The notes: generated from the sequence alone by a model not told the origin. A DNA stretch of 64,000 bases from Sedimenticola sp. (GCA_002869585.1 PKUO01000045.1:186001-250000); one strand, 5' to 3'. Positions 18,324 through 28,433 are shown, counted from the stretch's first letter. Made by a program: numbers and translations.

Positions 18324-20855
18324 TCATACATCTGTTGCAAGGTTAGTGCAGGTTGTTTTGGTATTCGCAAAGGTTGAGTTGAGAAGGTCTTGCGCCTCTT
18401 GATATGCGGCATGTAGATTTACGACTTGTGCGTTGCCCGTTGTGCTGAGCTTGTCCGGTGAGAGCTTCTCTGCATCCAGAGCGAGTTCGCGCATTTTTAA
18501 CAGACCGAGGTAGGCTGCCGATCCTTTCAGTGTATGCGCGAGGTCTGAATAGAGGGCTTGATCACCTGACTTGATGGCTGAAGCCATGCCCTCAAGCAAC
18601 TGCAGGCTGTCCTGATGGAAATGTGTCAGTAATTCATCCAGAAATTCCCCGTTCGGGGCCAGATTGATCAGATTGTTCAGTACATTGTGATCAACAGACA
18701 AGCAGGGCTGATTATTAACATGTTCCAATCCAGAGAGCGTGCTTTTCGGGTTGGCAACCAGTTTTTTCGCAGTCAGGGTTTCAATGATGTTGAGTAGTTT
18801 TCCTGTTGATATCGGCTTGGTCAAGAAGTGGTCTATGCCAGCTTCGCTGCAGGCGATCTGCGCTTCGGGCGTTGCATTGGCGGTCAACATGATGAAAGGC
18901 GGACTGGACGCTTCCGGATGTTCCTGACGGAACAACTTGAAGGCATCAAGACCACCAAGTACAGGCATGTGCATGTCCAATATGACCAGGTCGTAACCGC
19001 CTTCGGTCAGTTCTGACAACGCCTCTTGTCCATTTTTCACGAGGCTGTAATCGTGACCCGCCTTCTCTAGAATTCTGCCGATGACCATGCGGTTGATCGT
19101 ATTGTCTTCAGCCACCAGGATCTTTAACGGTAACAGGTGATTCTGATAAAAAACTGGCTGCGCATCCGTGGCCTGCATTTGTCGTGTATGAAACAGATGT
19201 ATTGCATTGAACAAGGACCACCGCTTCAACGGGAGCGGGAGTTGCTGAATGAATAATGAATCAGGGAGGTCAGCTGAGGCCGTTTCTGGTTGTATACTGA
19301 TTACCTGACATTTTGAAGAGAGGATGTTGTCCTCAAAAATCTCCTTCTGCTCAGGGTCAATCGCGTTGATTGGGTAGTGATCCAACAGGATAATGGAATG
19401 TGCTGTTACATGTTCATTTTCAGCTATCAGGAGATCAGTAAGGGTTTCAAGACTGTTTATCGTTGTGGTGTTGGTACCCCATTTTTTCAGTAATCCAGAC
19501 ACGTCTGATTCACCCAGATTGTTGGGTGCAATCCTGATAATTCGACAATCATTGAGTATCTCGGCGATTTCTGAATCAGTTACGGATGGCTGATTTTTAA
19601 AGGCCAGTTCAAACCAGAATGTCGTTCCGGATTCTGGTTTGCTCTCAACCCCTATCTTGCCCCCCATCAGCTTGACCAACTGTTTTGCTATGGTGGTTCC
19701 CAGGCCGGTTCCGCCAAATTGCCGGGTAGTGCTTTCATCGGCCTGTGTGAACAGCTCAAAAATCCGCTCCTGGGTGTCCCTTGACATGCCAATCCCGGTA
19801 TCAACAATCTCGAATCTGATGCTGGTCTGATTTGCAGGGGAGTCGATTCTTTTACACTGCAGGTGGACAGATCCCCTTGGGGTGAATTTCAGGGCGTTGC
19901 CAACCAGATTGATCAACACCTGGCGCAGGTGCAGAGGGTCACCGATAAGCCGGGGATTGATGGTGATGTCTATGCTGTAGTCGAGCGTAAGTTCTCTCTG
20001 TTTCGCCTGTGTCGAAAAGAGCTTTATAGCGTCATCGATGAGTTGATAAAGATCAAAATCAACTCTTTCAATCAGTAGTTTCCCGGCTTCAATTTTTGAT
20101 ATGTCCAGGATGTTTTCAATGGTCTTCAACAGAATGTTGCCTGAATTCTGAATGGTGTTGGCATACTCTCGCTCTTCTTCGCCGAGAGAGCAGGATTTTA
20201 ATAATTCTCCTGTGGCGATAATGCCGTTGAGAGGAGTGCGGATTTCGTGGCTCATGTGCGCGAGGAAATCACTCTTCGCCTTGTTGGCTTTTTCAGCCCG
20301 CAGCTTTTCCTGGGTGATCCGGCGGGTCAATGCGCCGGCATAGCCTGGCAGGACAATCAGCGCGGCGAGAAGGCCAAGACCCAATTCAAGGTTTGCTGCC
20401 CAATAGTCATTCAGATAGAGCACACAACTGAACCCGATGACCGCAAGCACGGATGAGATATAGAGATATTTCTCTCCGAACCTGAGGCCGTTGCCAAAGG
20501 CGACCCACAGATAAACGGGATACCAGGGTACGATCAGGTCATGAGTGGTGGCCATCAACAGACTGAGTCCTGACATATCGAGGCCGATGCCGAATATCCT
20601 CCGGGGCACAGAGATGCCGGGTCTGGCGAAGATTGAGAAAACAATTGCGAATGCAGCGACAAGGAACGGACTCAATAGCTGTATAGCAAATAAACGAATT
20701 TCTGACAGTTCCGGTGAGTCACTAGTGGTGTTCAGCACATACAGAACGACACCAAGTGTAATCAGCACGCGGATCGATGCCTGCTCGAGTTCGCTATCCG
20801 GGCGGTTGCGGATTCTCTGCAGTAGAGGCTCAAGTTTAGACAAGGAGATAGTCAC
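18324..20855 (-). CDS. rpfC: RpfC-like hybrid histidine kinase 1 (DSF sensor)
   Basis: An 843-residue hybrid kinase. The N-terminus has the RpfC-type input region with five or six membrane helices up to about residue 175, including VAFGNGLRFG, which matches the Xanthomonas RpfC VTIGNGLRYG segment. It is followed by HisKA with H203 ([13 protein letters not shown]), HATPase (LINLVGNALKFT, DTGIGM, GGTGLGTTIAKQLV), a degenerate receiver at about 435-550, a canonical receiver (LVILDMHMPVLGG with TKPI), and a C-terminal HPt domain (LAHTLKGSAAYLG). The start is GTG 20855. It is divergent from rpfF across a 375-bp spacer. It should sense DSF-type fatty acids and pass phosphate towards the RpfG-like protein. 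The degenerate extra receiver makes it about 120 residues longer than Xanthomonas RpfC. Confidence 0.88.
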   Translation of the reverse strand: MTISLSKLEPLLQRIRNRPDSELEQASIRVLITLGVVLYVLNTTSDSPELSEIRLFAIQLLSPFLVAAFAIVFSIFARPGISVPRRIFGIGLDMSGLSLLMATTHDLIVPWYPVYLWVAFGNGLRFGEKYLYISSVLAVIGFSCVLYLNDYWAANLELGLGLLAALIVLPGYAGALTRRITQEKLRAEKANKAKSDFLAHMSHEIRTPLNGIIATGELLKSCSLGEEEREYANTIQNSGNILLKTIENILDISKIEAGKLLIERVDFDLYQLIDDAIKLFSTQAKQRELTLDYSIDITINPRLIGDPLHLRQVLINLVGNALKFTPRGSVHLQCKRIDSPANQTSIRFEIVDTGIGMSRDTQERIFELFTQADESTTRQFGGTGLGTTIAKQLVKLMGGKIGVESKPESGTTFWFELAFKNQPSVTDSEIAEILNDCRIIRIAPNNLGESDVSGLLKKWGTNTTTINSLETLTDLLIAENEHVTAHSIILLDHYPINAIDPEQKEIFEDNILSSKCQVISIQPETASADLPDSLFIQQLPLPLKRWSLFNAIHLFHTRQMQATDAQPVFYQNHLLPLKILVAEDNTINRMVIGRILEKAGHDYSLVKNGQEALSELTEGGYDLVILDMHMPVLGGLDAFKLFRQEHPEASSPPFIMLTANATPEAQIACSEAGIDHFLTKPISTGKLLNIIETLTAKKLVANPKSTLSGLEHVNNQPCLSVDHNVLNNLINLAPNGEFLDELLTHFHQDSLQLLEGMASAIKSGDQALYSDLAHTLKGSAAYLGLLKMRELALDAEKLSPDKLSTTGNAQVVNLHAAYQEAQDLLNSTFANTKTTCTNLATDV

Positions 20856-21230
20856 GGTTTTGGCAAAGATTTCGTTGTTCTTCGGTTGCAGTTACAAGCG
20901 GTCAGTTGCGATGGCCTAGTGTTGATATTTTGCAGGTGTGTCTTTTTTTGCAGCGCCAAACGCAGTTGAAAAATGGCGCTGCCGTTTGGCAAGAGAAAAA
21001 GCAAAATGATACTCCATCTTTTCATGGGCCTATATCCTGGTCGACAACTCTGCTTTTAGGCCAGTTTAGCATTTTCAGGTACATTCATATCTAGTAAATA
21101 ACTAATTGTTCAAAGTGCAAAATATCACTCACTCTCACTCCCTAAATTCCCAAAATGAGTGTTAAGATTATTGCACTGTGGCATATGCTGCGGCTTTCTA
21201 TCTACTCAACAAAAAAATAGGGACGATAAT
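20856..21230. promoter_or_regulatory. Divergent control region between rpfC-like 1 and rpfF
   Basis: This 375-bp gene-free, AT-rich segment separates two divergent genes and should contain both promoters. Within it are a nested inverted repeat (20950-20990) and an AT-rich stretch (21085-21170) before the rpfF ribosome-binding site AGGGACG. I cannot assign -35/-10 boxes with confidence. Confidence 0.55.
20950..20990. repeat. Nested overlapping inverted repeats, candidate operator
   Basis: GCAGCGCCA (20950-20958) is exactly complementary to TGGCGCTGC (20974-20982). GCCAAACG (20955-20962) is exactly complementary to the adjacent CGTTTGGC (20983-20990). The left arms share GCCA, so the two stems are mutually exclusive in one strand. 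A T-run precedes the element on the + strand, and neither strand has a U-tract after the stem, so it is not a simple terminator. Confidence 0.6.
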
Positions 21231-22121
21231 ATGAAAACTGCTCTAGACAACACAGGATATGAACCCTTCAAAGGCTATGATCAACTCGAAGCTGTAATCA
21301 ACCGGGATACCAAGGCGGTCTGGTGCGATATGAACCCCGCACCTCGCCCCTGTTTTAATACCACATTACTTAGAGAACTGCGCAGTTTTCAGCATGAAGT
21401 GGAAATGAGCGTTCGCAATGGTTTAGAGGATATCGATTTCGTCGTATGGCGTTCTGGAATTCCGGGCGTCTGGAATCTTGGTGGAGATCTCAATCTGTTT
21501 CGCCAATTAATCGAGAACCGGGATCGGGAGACGCTCAGCAGATATGCCAAGGCCTGTATCGATGTCGTGCATCCCAATTATGTCTCATTTGGCCTGCCTG
21601 ATCTGACCACGATTTGTGTTCTCGAAGGTAATGCGTTGGGTGGGGGATTCGAGGCGGCCATGTCAGGCAATGTTCTGATCGCAGAAGAGGGCGTGCAAAT
21701 GGGCCTGCCAGAGATTCTGTTCAATCTGTTCCCAGGCATGGGCGCCTATAGCATGTTGTCCCGCAAAATAGGCCCGGCCTTGGCTGAACGGATCATTCTG
21801 TCCGGAGATACCTATGAGGCCGAACGGCTTTATGAGTTGGGTGTTGTCGATGTGTTGGCGAAAAAAGGCGAGGGTGTCCGTGCAGCCCATGACTATATCA
21901 AAAAACAACAGAAGTCGAGAAATGGGACACTGGCTATTCGCCGTGCCGCGCAAAGGGTTCATCCACCGATTGAGTATCGTGAGATGATGGATGTTGTGGA
22001 TATTTGGGTGGATGCCGCACTGCAACTGACCGAAAAGGATTTACGGGTGATGAATATTCTGGTCAATCGCCAGGAAAAGCTGATGGCCCGAACCTCGGCG
22101 GCGGTTCAAAAGGCGTCCTAG
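21231..22121 (+). CDS. rpfF: RpfF-like DSF synthase (crotonase superfamily)
   Basis: A 296-residue crotonase-fold enzyme that makes the cis-2-unsaturated fatty acid signal DSF from acyl-ACP. It matches RpfF closely: FNLGGDLxLF appears as WNLGGDLNLFRQL, then GNALGGGFEAAMS (catalytic Glu equivalent to E141) and GLPEILFNLFPGMGAYS (Glu equivalent to E161). The C-terminal VDIWVDAALQLTEKDLRVM also matches. ATG at 21231 with AGGGACG upstream is chosen over the longer frame at 21159. Its stop is 1 bp from the stop of the convergent second RpfC-like gene. Flanking by two RpfC-like kinases and an RpfG-like gene makes the DSF role strong. Confidence 0.93.
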   Translation: MKTALDNTGYEPFKGYDQLEAVINRDTKAVWCDMNPAPRPCFNTTLLRELRSFQHEVEMSVRNGLEDIDFVVWRSGIPGVWNLGGDLNLFRQLIENRDRETLSRYAKACIDVVHPNYVSFGLPDLTTICVLEGNALGGGFEAAMSGNVLIAEEGVQMGLPEILFNLFPGMGAYSMLSRKIGPALAERIILSGDTYEAERLYELGVVDVLAKKGEGVRAAHDYIKKQQKSRNGTLAIRRAAQRVHPPIEYREMMDVVDIWVDAALQLTEKDLRVMNILVNRQEKLMARTSAAVQKAS

Positions 22122-22122
22122 A

Positions 22123-24681
22123 CTATTTCGATTCCTGAGCACTTTGTTTGAGGTATGTGTCTATAGCCTGTTTTGTGAGTAGAAAAGCACTTTGGGTGGA
22201 TTCGAACAGCTGTTCGCGTGTGCGGTAGAAGGTGATGTCATCTATTCCTGATGCAGTAGCGCACGCATCCTGCAGTACGAGAGCACCGATTCCCGCAGCA
22301 TTACCGGCGAGTGCATGTGAGTGCTCCCGGTAATCTGCGGTATTCTTTACCCGAACGGCGATGCGCATAGCTTCAATCAGTTGTTGGCTGTCGCTAAAGA
22401 ATCCATCGATCAGGTTTCTCAGAAATGCGGGGTTTGACTCAAGCTGTTCCAGATCTCTCAGCACTTGGCGGTCCAGAATATAACGACCTGTCAATGGGTC
22501 AACATAGATATCCGCGGGATACTGCAGAGCGCGCTGTTGTCCTGAGCCGCTATCCGTTCTCTCTCGTCCTGCCACGCGTTCGAGGGCATCGAGTAACTCA
22601 GCCGGCCGTATGGGCTTGGTTAAAAAGGCAGCGACCTTTGCCTCTTCGCATTCTTTTGCCGCCTGGCTGGTTGCATTCGCCGTTAGTACGATGAAAGGTA
22701 TGTTGGCATCATCCCCCAAGCTGCTTGCCCTGTGTATTTTTATCGCTTCGATCCCGCCCATGTCGGGCATTTGCATATCGAAAATTGCCACGTCAAAGAC
22801 CTGTTCGTCCATGGCCTCAAGCGCCTTTTCACCCGTGTCGACTATGTAGATCTTATGTCCACCACGCTGAACAATTTTTTGGACCACTTTCTGGTTGGTG
22901 GGATTATCCTCTGCGAGCAAAATGGACAGTGGTTCAACCTGTGAATGGTTTCTGAAATCGTGGAGTCTTAAAACGCCTTCATCCTGTACCAGTCCAGTGG
23001 TATGCAGGCCATGTAGTACATGAAATAGCAGGGTTTTGTTTATCGGACGATGAAGAATGCAGTGATAGCCAAGATCATACAGAGACTGCTCTTTCTTCCT
23101 GCTGGGTTTGTCTGTGAGCAGCACGAGATGCAAATTCGCCAGGGGAATTTCACTGGAAATCAGTTGGGCCGCATAGGCAGCGTTAATTGCATCACTCTCT
23201 TCGATGATGATGATGGTGAAGGGGGTGTTTGATTCAATGCCCTCGATGAGCGCTGCACTGGCCCGCATAAGTGACGTGGCTGTTACAACGTCTGCCTGCC
23301 AGGTTTTCAGGTGTGTGCAGATGCGTTGCTGATCAGCCGTATCTTGCGATACAACCAATATTCTCTTGTTACTGATATTCATATGATCAATTTCTTCTTG
23401 CTCACGATCCTGTAGCTCAACAGGTAGGCTGAAATAGAAGCGGCTGCCTTCGCCGGGGTTGCTCTCAACACCGATTGTGCCACCCATTAGTTCAACGAGT
23501 TGCTGGCTAATCGATGTGCCGAGCCCTGTGCCGCCATACCTGCGTGTTGTTGAGTTATCGGCCTGTTCAAAGCGGTCGAAAATTCGTTTTTGATCGGAAT
23601 CACAGATACCTATTCCGGTATCGATGATTTCAAAAAGTAGTGAGGCTGTGGTGTTGCTCGTTTCCAGAGAGTCCGCAGACACTACCACCGTCACGCTGCC
23701 TTTTTCGGTAAATTTGATGGCATTGCTGATCATGTTGATCAGGATTTGGCGGACGAGTTGCGAATCTATGCGAATAAAAACGGGAACTTCCGGTTGAATA
23801 TGCAGCAACAGGGCGATGCCGCGATTCCTTGCGATAGGTTGCATCATCCGGACGATTGCCCGCAAAAGAATATAGAAATCGGTTTCTGTCGGTGTCAGCG
23901 TGGTTTCGCCCGATTCCACCTTGGCAATATCCAGGATGCCCTGGATCAGGGATAGCAGGGAACTTGCTGATGCATGCGCGGTTTGCGCCAGATCGCGTTG
24001 TTCGCTATCCAGTGCTGAATCAAGCAGTAAATCGGTTGTGCCAATCACACCATTCAGTGGGGTGCGTATTTCATGGCTCATGTTCGCCAGGAAGCGACTT
24101 TTCGCTTCGTTGGCAACCTCGGCCTTCGACAGTGCGGCGTTGAGTCGTTTTAGCAGCGTTGAGGTGTAGATGGGGATTATTAAAAGACCACCCAGCAGTC
24201 CCATGCTCAAAATGAGATGCTGCGACCAGAAGTCGCTGAAAAAGATCACCAGCGAAAAACCTATCAGGCTGAGAAGCGAGGAGATGTAGAGTGGTCGGAG
24301 TCCAAATCGAAAGCCATTGCCCAGGGTCACCCATAAATAGATCAGGTAAAAGGGTGTAACTATCTCTCCGCCGAGTATCATGGCAATTGATGTGGTGCCG
24401 ATATCGCCGGTCATTCCAACGTAGCGTCGTAATCTATAGCGTTTCGGCGCGATACAGATGGCTATCAGATAGCTCATGGAAAACAGGGTGAAGGCTACGG
24501 AGAGCCAGAGTATGGTATTGAAATGGATTTCTGAATATTCAGAAATATGGCTAAACAGGAGATAGAAAAAGATAGAAACGGAAATGAACAAACGAATGAC
24601 GGCCTGCTCCAGTTCAGATCCTGGGCATTGCCTGCATCGATCACGCAGCAGGCGTATTAGTCGATTTGCCGTTGAATTCAT
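22123..24681 (-). CDS. rpfC: RpfC-like hybrid histidine kinase 2 (DSF sensor)
   Basis: An 852-residue paralogue of the kinase at 18324-20855. It has the same opening [10 protein letters not shown], the same [10 protein letters not shown] input-region motif, and the phosphorylatable His at the same residue number (H203, [12 protein letters not shown]). HATPase, a degenerate receiver (about 430-545; [12 protein letters not shown] in place of the Asp loop), a canonical receiver ([13 protein letters not shown]) and an HPt domain ([13 protein letters not shown]) follow. It is the gene downstream of rpfG in the same direction, 62 bp away, and is convergent with rpfF. The pairing with rpfG mirrors the rpfC-rpfG partnership known in Xanthomonas. 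Ligand differences between the two kinases cannot be read from the sequence. Confidence 0.88.
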   Translation of the reverse strand: MNSTANRLIRLLRDRCRQCPGSELEQAVIRLFISVSIFFYLLFSHISEYSEIHFNTILWLSVAFTLFSMSYLIAICIAPKRYRLRRYVGMTGDIGTTSIAMILGGEIVTPFYLIYLWVTLGNGFRFGLRPLYISSLLSLIGFSLVIFFSDFWSQHLILSMGLLGGLLIIPIYTSTLLKRLNAALSKAEVANEAKSRFLANMSHEIRTPLNGVIGTTDLLLDSALDSEQRDLAQTAHASASSLLSLIQGILDIAKVESGETTLTPTETDFYILLRAIVRMMQPIARNRGIALLLHIQPEVPVFIRIDSQLVRQILINMISNAIKFTEKGSVTVVVSADSLETSNTTASLLFEIIDTGIGICDSDQKRIFDRFEQADNSTTRRYGGTGLGTSISQQLVELMGGTIGVESNPGEGSRFYFSLPVELQDREQEEIDHMNISNKRILVVSQDTADQQRICTHLKTWQADVVTATSLMRASAALIEGIESNTPFTIIIIEESDAINAAYAAQLISSEIPLANLHLVLLTDKPSRKKEQSLYDLGYHCILHRPINKTLLFHVLHGLHTTGLVQDEGVLRLHDFRNHSQVEPLSILLAEDNPTNQKVVQKIVQRGGHKIYIVDTGEKALEAMDEQVFDVAIFDMQMPDMGGIEAIKIHRASSLGDDANIPFIVLTANATSQAAKECEEAKVAAFLTKPIRPAELLDALERVAGRERTDSGSGQQRALQYPADIYVDPLTGRYILDRQVLRDLEQLESNPAFLRNLIDGFFSDSQQLIEAMRIAVRVKNTADYREHSHALAGNAAGIGALVLQDACATASGIDDITFYRTREQLFESTQSAFLLTKQAIDTYLKQSAQESK

Positions 24682-24743
24682 GATAAATCAAATCTGCGTG
24701 GTCATCTGATCGGTGTGCCTGCCAAACTGGCGTGATTTATGTG

Positions 24744-25868
24744 TTACTCAATATCGGGTACATCAGTTATGATTTTGCGTATTGTTTCTTCCCGGGACAA
24801 CAGTGCTTCAACACATTGAGGGTCGAACTGGGTGTTGGCTTTATTACGGATATAGTCAAGGCTATCGTCCATGGTCCAGGCCGTTTTATACGGACGAATG
24901 GTGGTCAAGGCATCCAGAACATCTGCGATTGTAACGATACGGGCCTCTAACGGGATCTCCTCACCTTTCAAACCATTCGGGTATCCTGTCCCGTCGAAAC
25001 GCTCATGGTGGGATAGGGCAATTTTTGCACCCAGTTTCAGATAGCGGGACTTGCTGTTTGCCAGGATGTCGTGACCGATACGCGAATGTTTTTCCATTAT
25101 CACGCGCTCAGATGGAGAGAGTATTCCCGGCTTGAGAAGAATATGGTCAGGAACGCCGATTTTCCCGATGTCATGCATCGGTGCTGAGCGCAAAATCAGG
25201 TCGCACTGGTCACTGTCTAAACCGAGGCCTCGAGCAATCTCCAGTGAGTAATGGGCCATGCGAAAAATGTGATTACCTGTGCACTCATCCCGGAATTCCC
25301 CCGCTCGCGCAAGACAATAGAGGGCATCCTCTTCACGGGTTTTTATCTCTGCTGTTGCCTGGGTTATCTGATGCTCGAGAAATTCCGACCGCTTGCGTTC
25401 AGCTTTCTGGTGCTTTTGCAGTTTTAGTAGATTATTGCAACGCGCCTGGCATTCATAATGATCGAAAGGGCGGGAAAGAAAATCGGTCGCTCCAGCCTCT
25501 AGGGCCTCGTATTTTACGCTTCTGTCCTCGATGATCGTGACCATGACAATGGGAACATCAGAGCAGCCCTCTAACTGCCGGAATTGCCGGATAACCTCAA
25601 TTCCGTCCATGGTGGGCATGCGGTAATCGGTTATCAGTAGATCGGGCGGAAACTGGCGGCAGGAATCGAGTGCCGCATAAGGGTCGTCAAACGTGGACAC
25701 CTTTATATAAGGCGAGATCTTTTTTGCGATACTGGCAAGGATAGTGCGCCCGATCGATTGATCATCAATAATGATGACTCGCTGGTAACGAGTGTCGTCG
25801 CGGAAATGTGTGATGTTATCCACCTCCTGACAATCTGCCCGAGCTGAATTATCTGTCATTCTTGCCAT
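24744..25868 (-). CDS. rpfG: RpfG-like response regulator with HD-GYP c-di-GMP phosphodiesterase
   Basis: A 374-residue protein (Xanthomonas RpfG has 378). Its receiver domain is at residues about 25-145 (VIIIDDQSIGRTIL, LLITDYRMPTMDG, FLSRPFDH) and a helical linker follows. The HD-GYP domain at about 175-370 has HDIGKIGVPDHILLKPG and HHERFDGTGYPNGL, so metal and GYP residues are intact. It should hydrolyse c-di-GMP when phosphorylated by the RpfC-like kinases. ATG at 25868 (MARMTDN) has GGTGAG upstream and gives family length. The longer frame to 26090 has no homologous N-terminus. Transcription probably continues into the second rpfC-like gene. Confidence 0.93.
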   Translation of the reverse strand: MARMTDNSARADCQEVDNITHFRDDTRYQRVIIIDDQSIGRTILASIAKKISPYIKVSTFDDPYAALDSCRQFPPDLLITDYRMPTMDGIEVIRQFRQLEGCSDVPIVMVTIIEDRSVKYEALEAGATDFLSRPFDHYECQARCNNLLKLQKHQKAERKRSEFLEHQITQATAEIKTREEDALYCLARAGEFRDECTGNHIFRMAHYSLEIARGLGLDSDQCDLILRSAPMHDIGKIGVPDHILLKPGILSPSERVIMEKHSRIGHDILANSKSRYLKLGAKIALSHHERFDGTGYPNGLKGEEIPLEARIVTIADVLDALTTIRPYKTAWTMDDSLDYIRNKANTQFDPQCVEALLSREETIRKIITDVPDIE

Positions 25869-26127
25869 CGTTGTTCTCACCGCTTTGCTAGGTACCAAGT
25901 CAGCCAATCGGCATTGTTGCACCGACCATTGACCTCTTGATATCCGATCGATTGTCAAAGTATGACAGAAGTCACAATAAAAGCGTGATAACCGTCGGGA
26001 TTGATTCATGCCGCTACCTCCAATCGATCTCAGCAATGTATCCAGGAATTGCTGTGTAGGTTGGATAGCGTAGGCAGGAATCACTAACATAACAAAAAAT
26101 CATTAATCTACAAAGACATGCATGTCG

Positions 26128-26919
26128 TTATGCGAATACCTGTTGAATCAGTGCGCGTACTGTGGCCGGTTCAAACGGTTTGTCGCAGACCGCGGAAACT
26201 CCGGCATTTTGCACTGCAGCAAGACGATTGTTGTTCTCTTCGCTGGTGACCATCAGGATCGGAATCGATGACTGGTTGGTATTGCTGCGTATCCGCTCGA
26301 TCAGCTCCTTGCCATCCATTTTGGGCATGTTGTAGTCGGTAATGATCAGGTCGAAAAACCGGGTTGAGAGCTGTTTCAGTGCGTCAATCCCGTCGACAGC
26401 CTCGGTAAACCGCTCGATACCCATATTTTGCAGCACCCGGCGAATGTGGTTACGTGCCATTCGGCTGTCATCCACTATCAGCACATCGATGTTTTCCGGA
26501 TCGAAATTGTCCAGGTCGACATAGCGGGTGTCGTAGTAATCGAGGGTGGTATTCAACGCGATCAGTAGTTCTTGCTGGGAAAATGGCTTGGGAAGAATGG
26601 CTGTCACACCGGCCTGGCGGATGGGGTCGAGATATCTGAAACGGGTTTCGCTGGAGATCAACATGAAGGCAGTTTCCTTCAGGCCTTCATCTTCACGAAT
26701 ATTTTTGATCAGTTCTGTGCCCGTGGTATCGGGCAGATAGAGTGCGCTGATGACCAGGTCAGGCGGGTAATCCTGCATCTGTGCCAGGGCCAATGCCCCG
26801 GTGTCTGCATAGGTCAGCTTCTCTATCCCGAGGTTGTTCAGATAGTGCGCGATGATTTTTCGCTGAGTTGTCGATGGCTCGACAATCAAGACCATCAGTT
26901 CTTCTAGCTTGCGAGCCAT
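26128..26919 (-). CDS. Tandem receiver protein, first receiver degenerate
   Basis: A 263-residue protein made of two CheY-like domains and nothing else. Receiver 1 (about 8-125) has LIVEPSTTQ where an Asp/Glu pair is expected, and LVISALYLPDTTG where the phosphorylated Asp is replaced by Ala. Receiver 2 (about 143-263) is canonical: LIVDDSRMAR, LIITDYNMPKMDG, TSEEN and CDKPF. Phosphorylation should therefore occur only on the second domain. ATG at 26919 with GAGGGAA upstream is preferred to the longer frame. It lies upstream of rpfG on the same strand, with 259 bp between the two coding regions, and may be a separate unit. Confidence 0.88.
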   Translation of the reverse strand: MARKLEELMVLIVEPSTTQRKIIAHYLNNLGIEKLTYADTGALALAQMQDYPPDLVISALYLPDTTGTELIKNIREDEGLKETAFMLISSETRFRYLDPIRQAGVTAILPKPFSQQELLIALNTTLDYYDTRYVDLDNFDPENIDVLIVDDSRMARNHIRRVLQNMGIERFTEAVDGIDALKQLSTRFFDLIITDYNMPKMDGKELIERIRSNTNQSSIPILMVTSEENNNRLAAVQNAGVSAVCDKPFEPATVRALIQQVFA

Positions 26920-27027
26920 TGGAATTCCCTCGAGTACCCTGGCAACATTGTATTGCAAGGGTATCTGCAGGGTTTTTCCAACCTTTATTAATTTTGGGGT
27001 CCAGGCTTATTCAGGGCCTGATTATTA

Positions 27028-27639
27028 TCAGATATCCCTGATACTGGCTTCTCTGAAGGCCTCCCGGAAGGCCTGATAGTCCTTGACCACCGGGAATTGC
27101 GGGAATTCGTCAATCACATTCTGGGGCGGGCGAAATAAAATGCCGCGATCGGCCTCGCTCAGCATGGTCGTGTCATTGTAGGAGTCGCCAGCAGCGATAG
27201 TCCTGAAATTCAATCCCTTGAGGGCCAACACGGCATGCCTCTTCGGGTCCTTCTGTCGAATGTGGTAGTTGACTACCATACCCTGCTCATCTGTCTCCAG
27301 TTTATGACACAGCAGGGTGGGGTGTCCCAGTTGCCGCATCATCGGGGCGGCGAATTCATAAAAGGTGTCAGACAGAATCACCACCTGAAATCTCTCCCGC
27401 AACCAGTCGAGAAATTCGCGGGCGCCGTCGAGCGGTCCCATGCCGTCGATCACCTGCTGGATGTCCGGCAGTCCCAGTTTGTGTTGCCGGAGAATCGCCA
27501 GCCGCTGGGTCATCAGCACATCATAATCGGGGATGTCACGAGTGGTTGCCCGCAGTTCATCAATTCCGGTGCGCTCAGCGAAATTAATCCATATCTCCGG
27601 GATCAGAACCCCTTCCAGGTCTAAACAGGCAATTTCCAC
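27028..27639 (-). CDS. thrH: ThrH: phosphoserine phosphatase / homoserine phosphotransferase
   Basis: A 203-residue HAD hydrolase nearly identical in layout to Pseudomonas ThrH. Motif I is [20 protein letters not shown], in which the second Asp of DxD is Glu as in ThrH; then [19 protein letters not shown], and [13 protein letters not shown] for metal binding. It removes phosphate from phosphoserine and can transfer it to homoserine. GTG at 27639 gives the conserved [10 protein letters not shown] start and has GGAGGAG upstream. The TTG at 27645 is a weaker option. Confidence 0.95.
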   Translation of the reverse strand: MEIACLDLEGVLIPEIWINFAERTGIDELRATTRDIPDYDVLMTQRLAILRQHKLGLPDIQQVIDGMGPLDGAREFLDWLRERFQVVILSDTFYEFAAPMMRQLGHPTLLCHKLETDEQGMVVNYHIRQKDPKRHAVLALKGLNFRTIAAGDSYNDTTMLSEADRGILFRPPQNVIDEFPQFPVVKDYQAFREAFREASIRDI

Positions 27640-27860
27640 GTGCAATCTCCTCCAGAAATTAGATCATTCAGATTGTGGATTTCAGGCGCAAGGATACTAC
27701 AATCGATCTTTATGTAGTATGTGAAATTACCTGGACCGCAGGTTCTGGCTGACAGCTTGTGGGGGTTCGGGTATAACAGTTAGGCAACCCTGTCTGCTCA
27801 CATCGAACGCGATTTTCATTTCTGTACATTCATCTCAACTGCCCGATATCTAAAAAGAAA

Positions 27861-28433
27861 ATGAATATTAATAAACTCATTCCTGTGCTTGTCCTGTTGC
27901 TCGTTATTACGCCGGTATCGGCATACGATATCGCTGGTATCTCTCTGCCGGACAAGCAGCTGGTGGAACCATCGGCACCGGAATTATCCCTGAATGGCGC
28001 TGGAGTTCGCAGCAAACTGTTCTTCGATATCTATGTGGCAGGGCTTTATCTGACTCAACCTCTGGATAGCCTTGAGGCCATCGAGCAGGAGAAGGGTGCC
28101 AAGCGGGTGCTCATGCATTTTATCTATAAGGAGGTCTCCAAAGAGAAACTCAATGCGGCCTGGTGGGAAGGGTTTGAAAATAATCTCTCCAATGAGGCAT
28201 TTAATGCTTTGAAACCGCAGATTGAGACGTTTACCGGTTTTTTTCAGGACACCCACAAGGGCGATGTGGTCTGGTTGGATTACATCCCTGGCAGTGGCAC
28301 GCGCATTTCATTGAACGGCCGGCCGATCGGTTCCATTCCCGGAGAGACCTTTTACCCGGCACTGCTGCGCATCTGGCTGGGAGACAAGCCCGTCACTTCA
28401 GGCCTGAAAAAGGGGATGCTGGGCATTGACTAG
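27861..28433 (+). CDS. Exported chalcone-isomerase-like protein
   Basis: A 190-residue protein with a signal peptide (KLIPVLVLLLVITPVSA, cleaved before YDIAG). A chalcone-isomerase-like domain follows (LNGAGVRSKLFFDIYVAGLY, MHFIYKEVSKEKL, GDVVWLDYIPGSG, FYPALLRIWLGDKPV). Bacterial members are periplasmic and of uncertain function; flavonoid isomerisation is not implied. Its stop overlaps the start of the EamA transporter gene by 8 bp, so the two are translationally linked. Confidence 0.85.
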   Translation: MNINKLIPVLVLLLVITPVSAYDIAGISLPDKQLVEPSAPELSLNGAGVRSKLFFDIYVAGLYLTQPLDSLEAIEQEKGAKRVLMHFIYKEVSKEKLNAAWWEGFENNLSNEAFNALKPQIETFTGFFQDTHKGDVVWLDYIPGSGTRISLNGRPIGSIPGETFYPALLRIWLGDKPVTSGLKKGMLGID

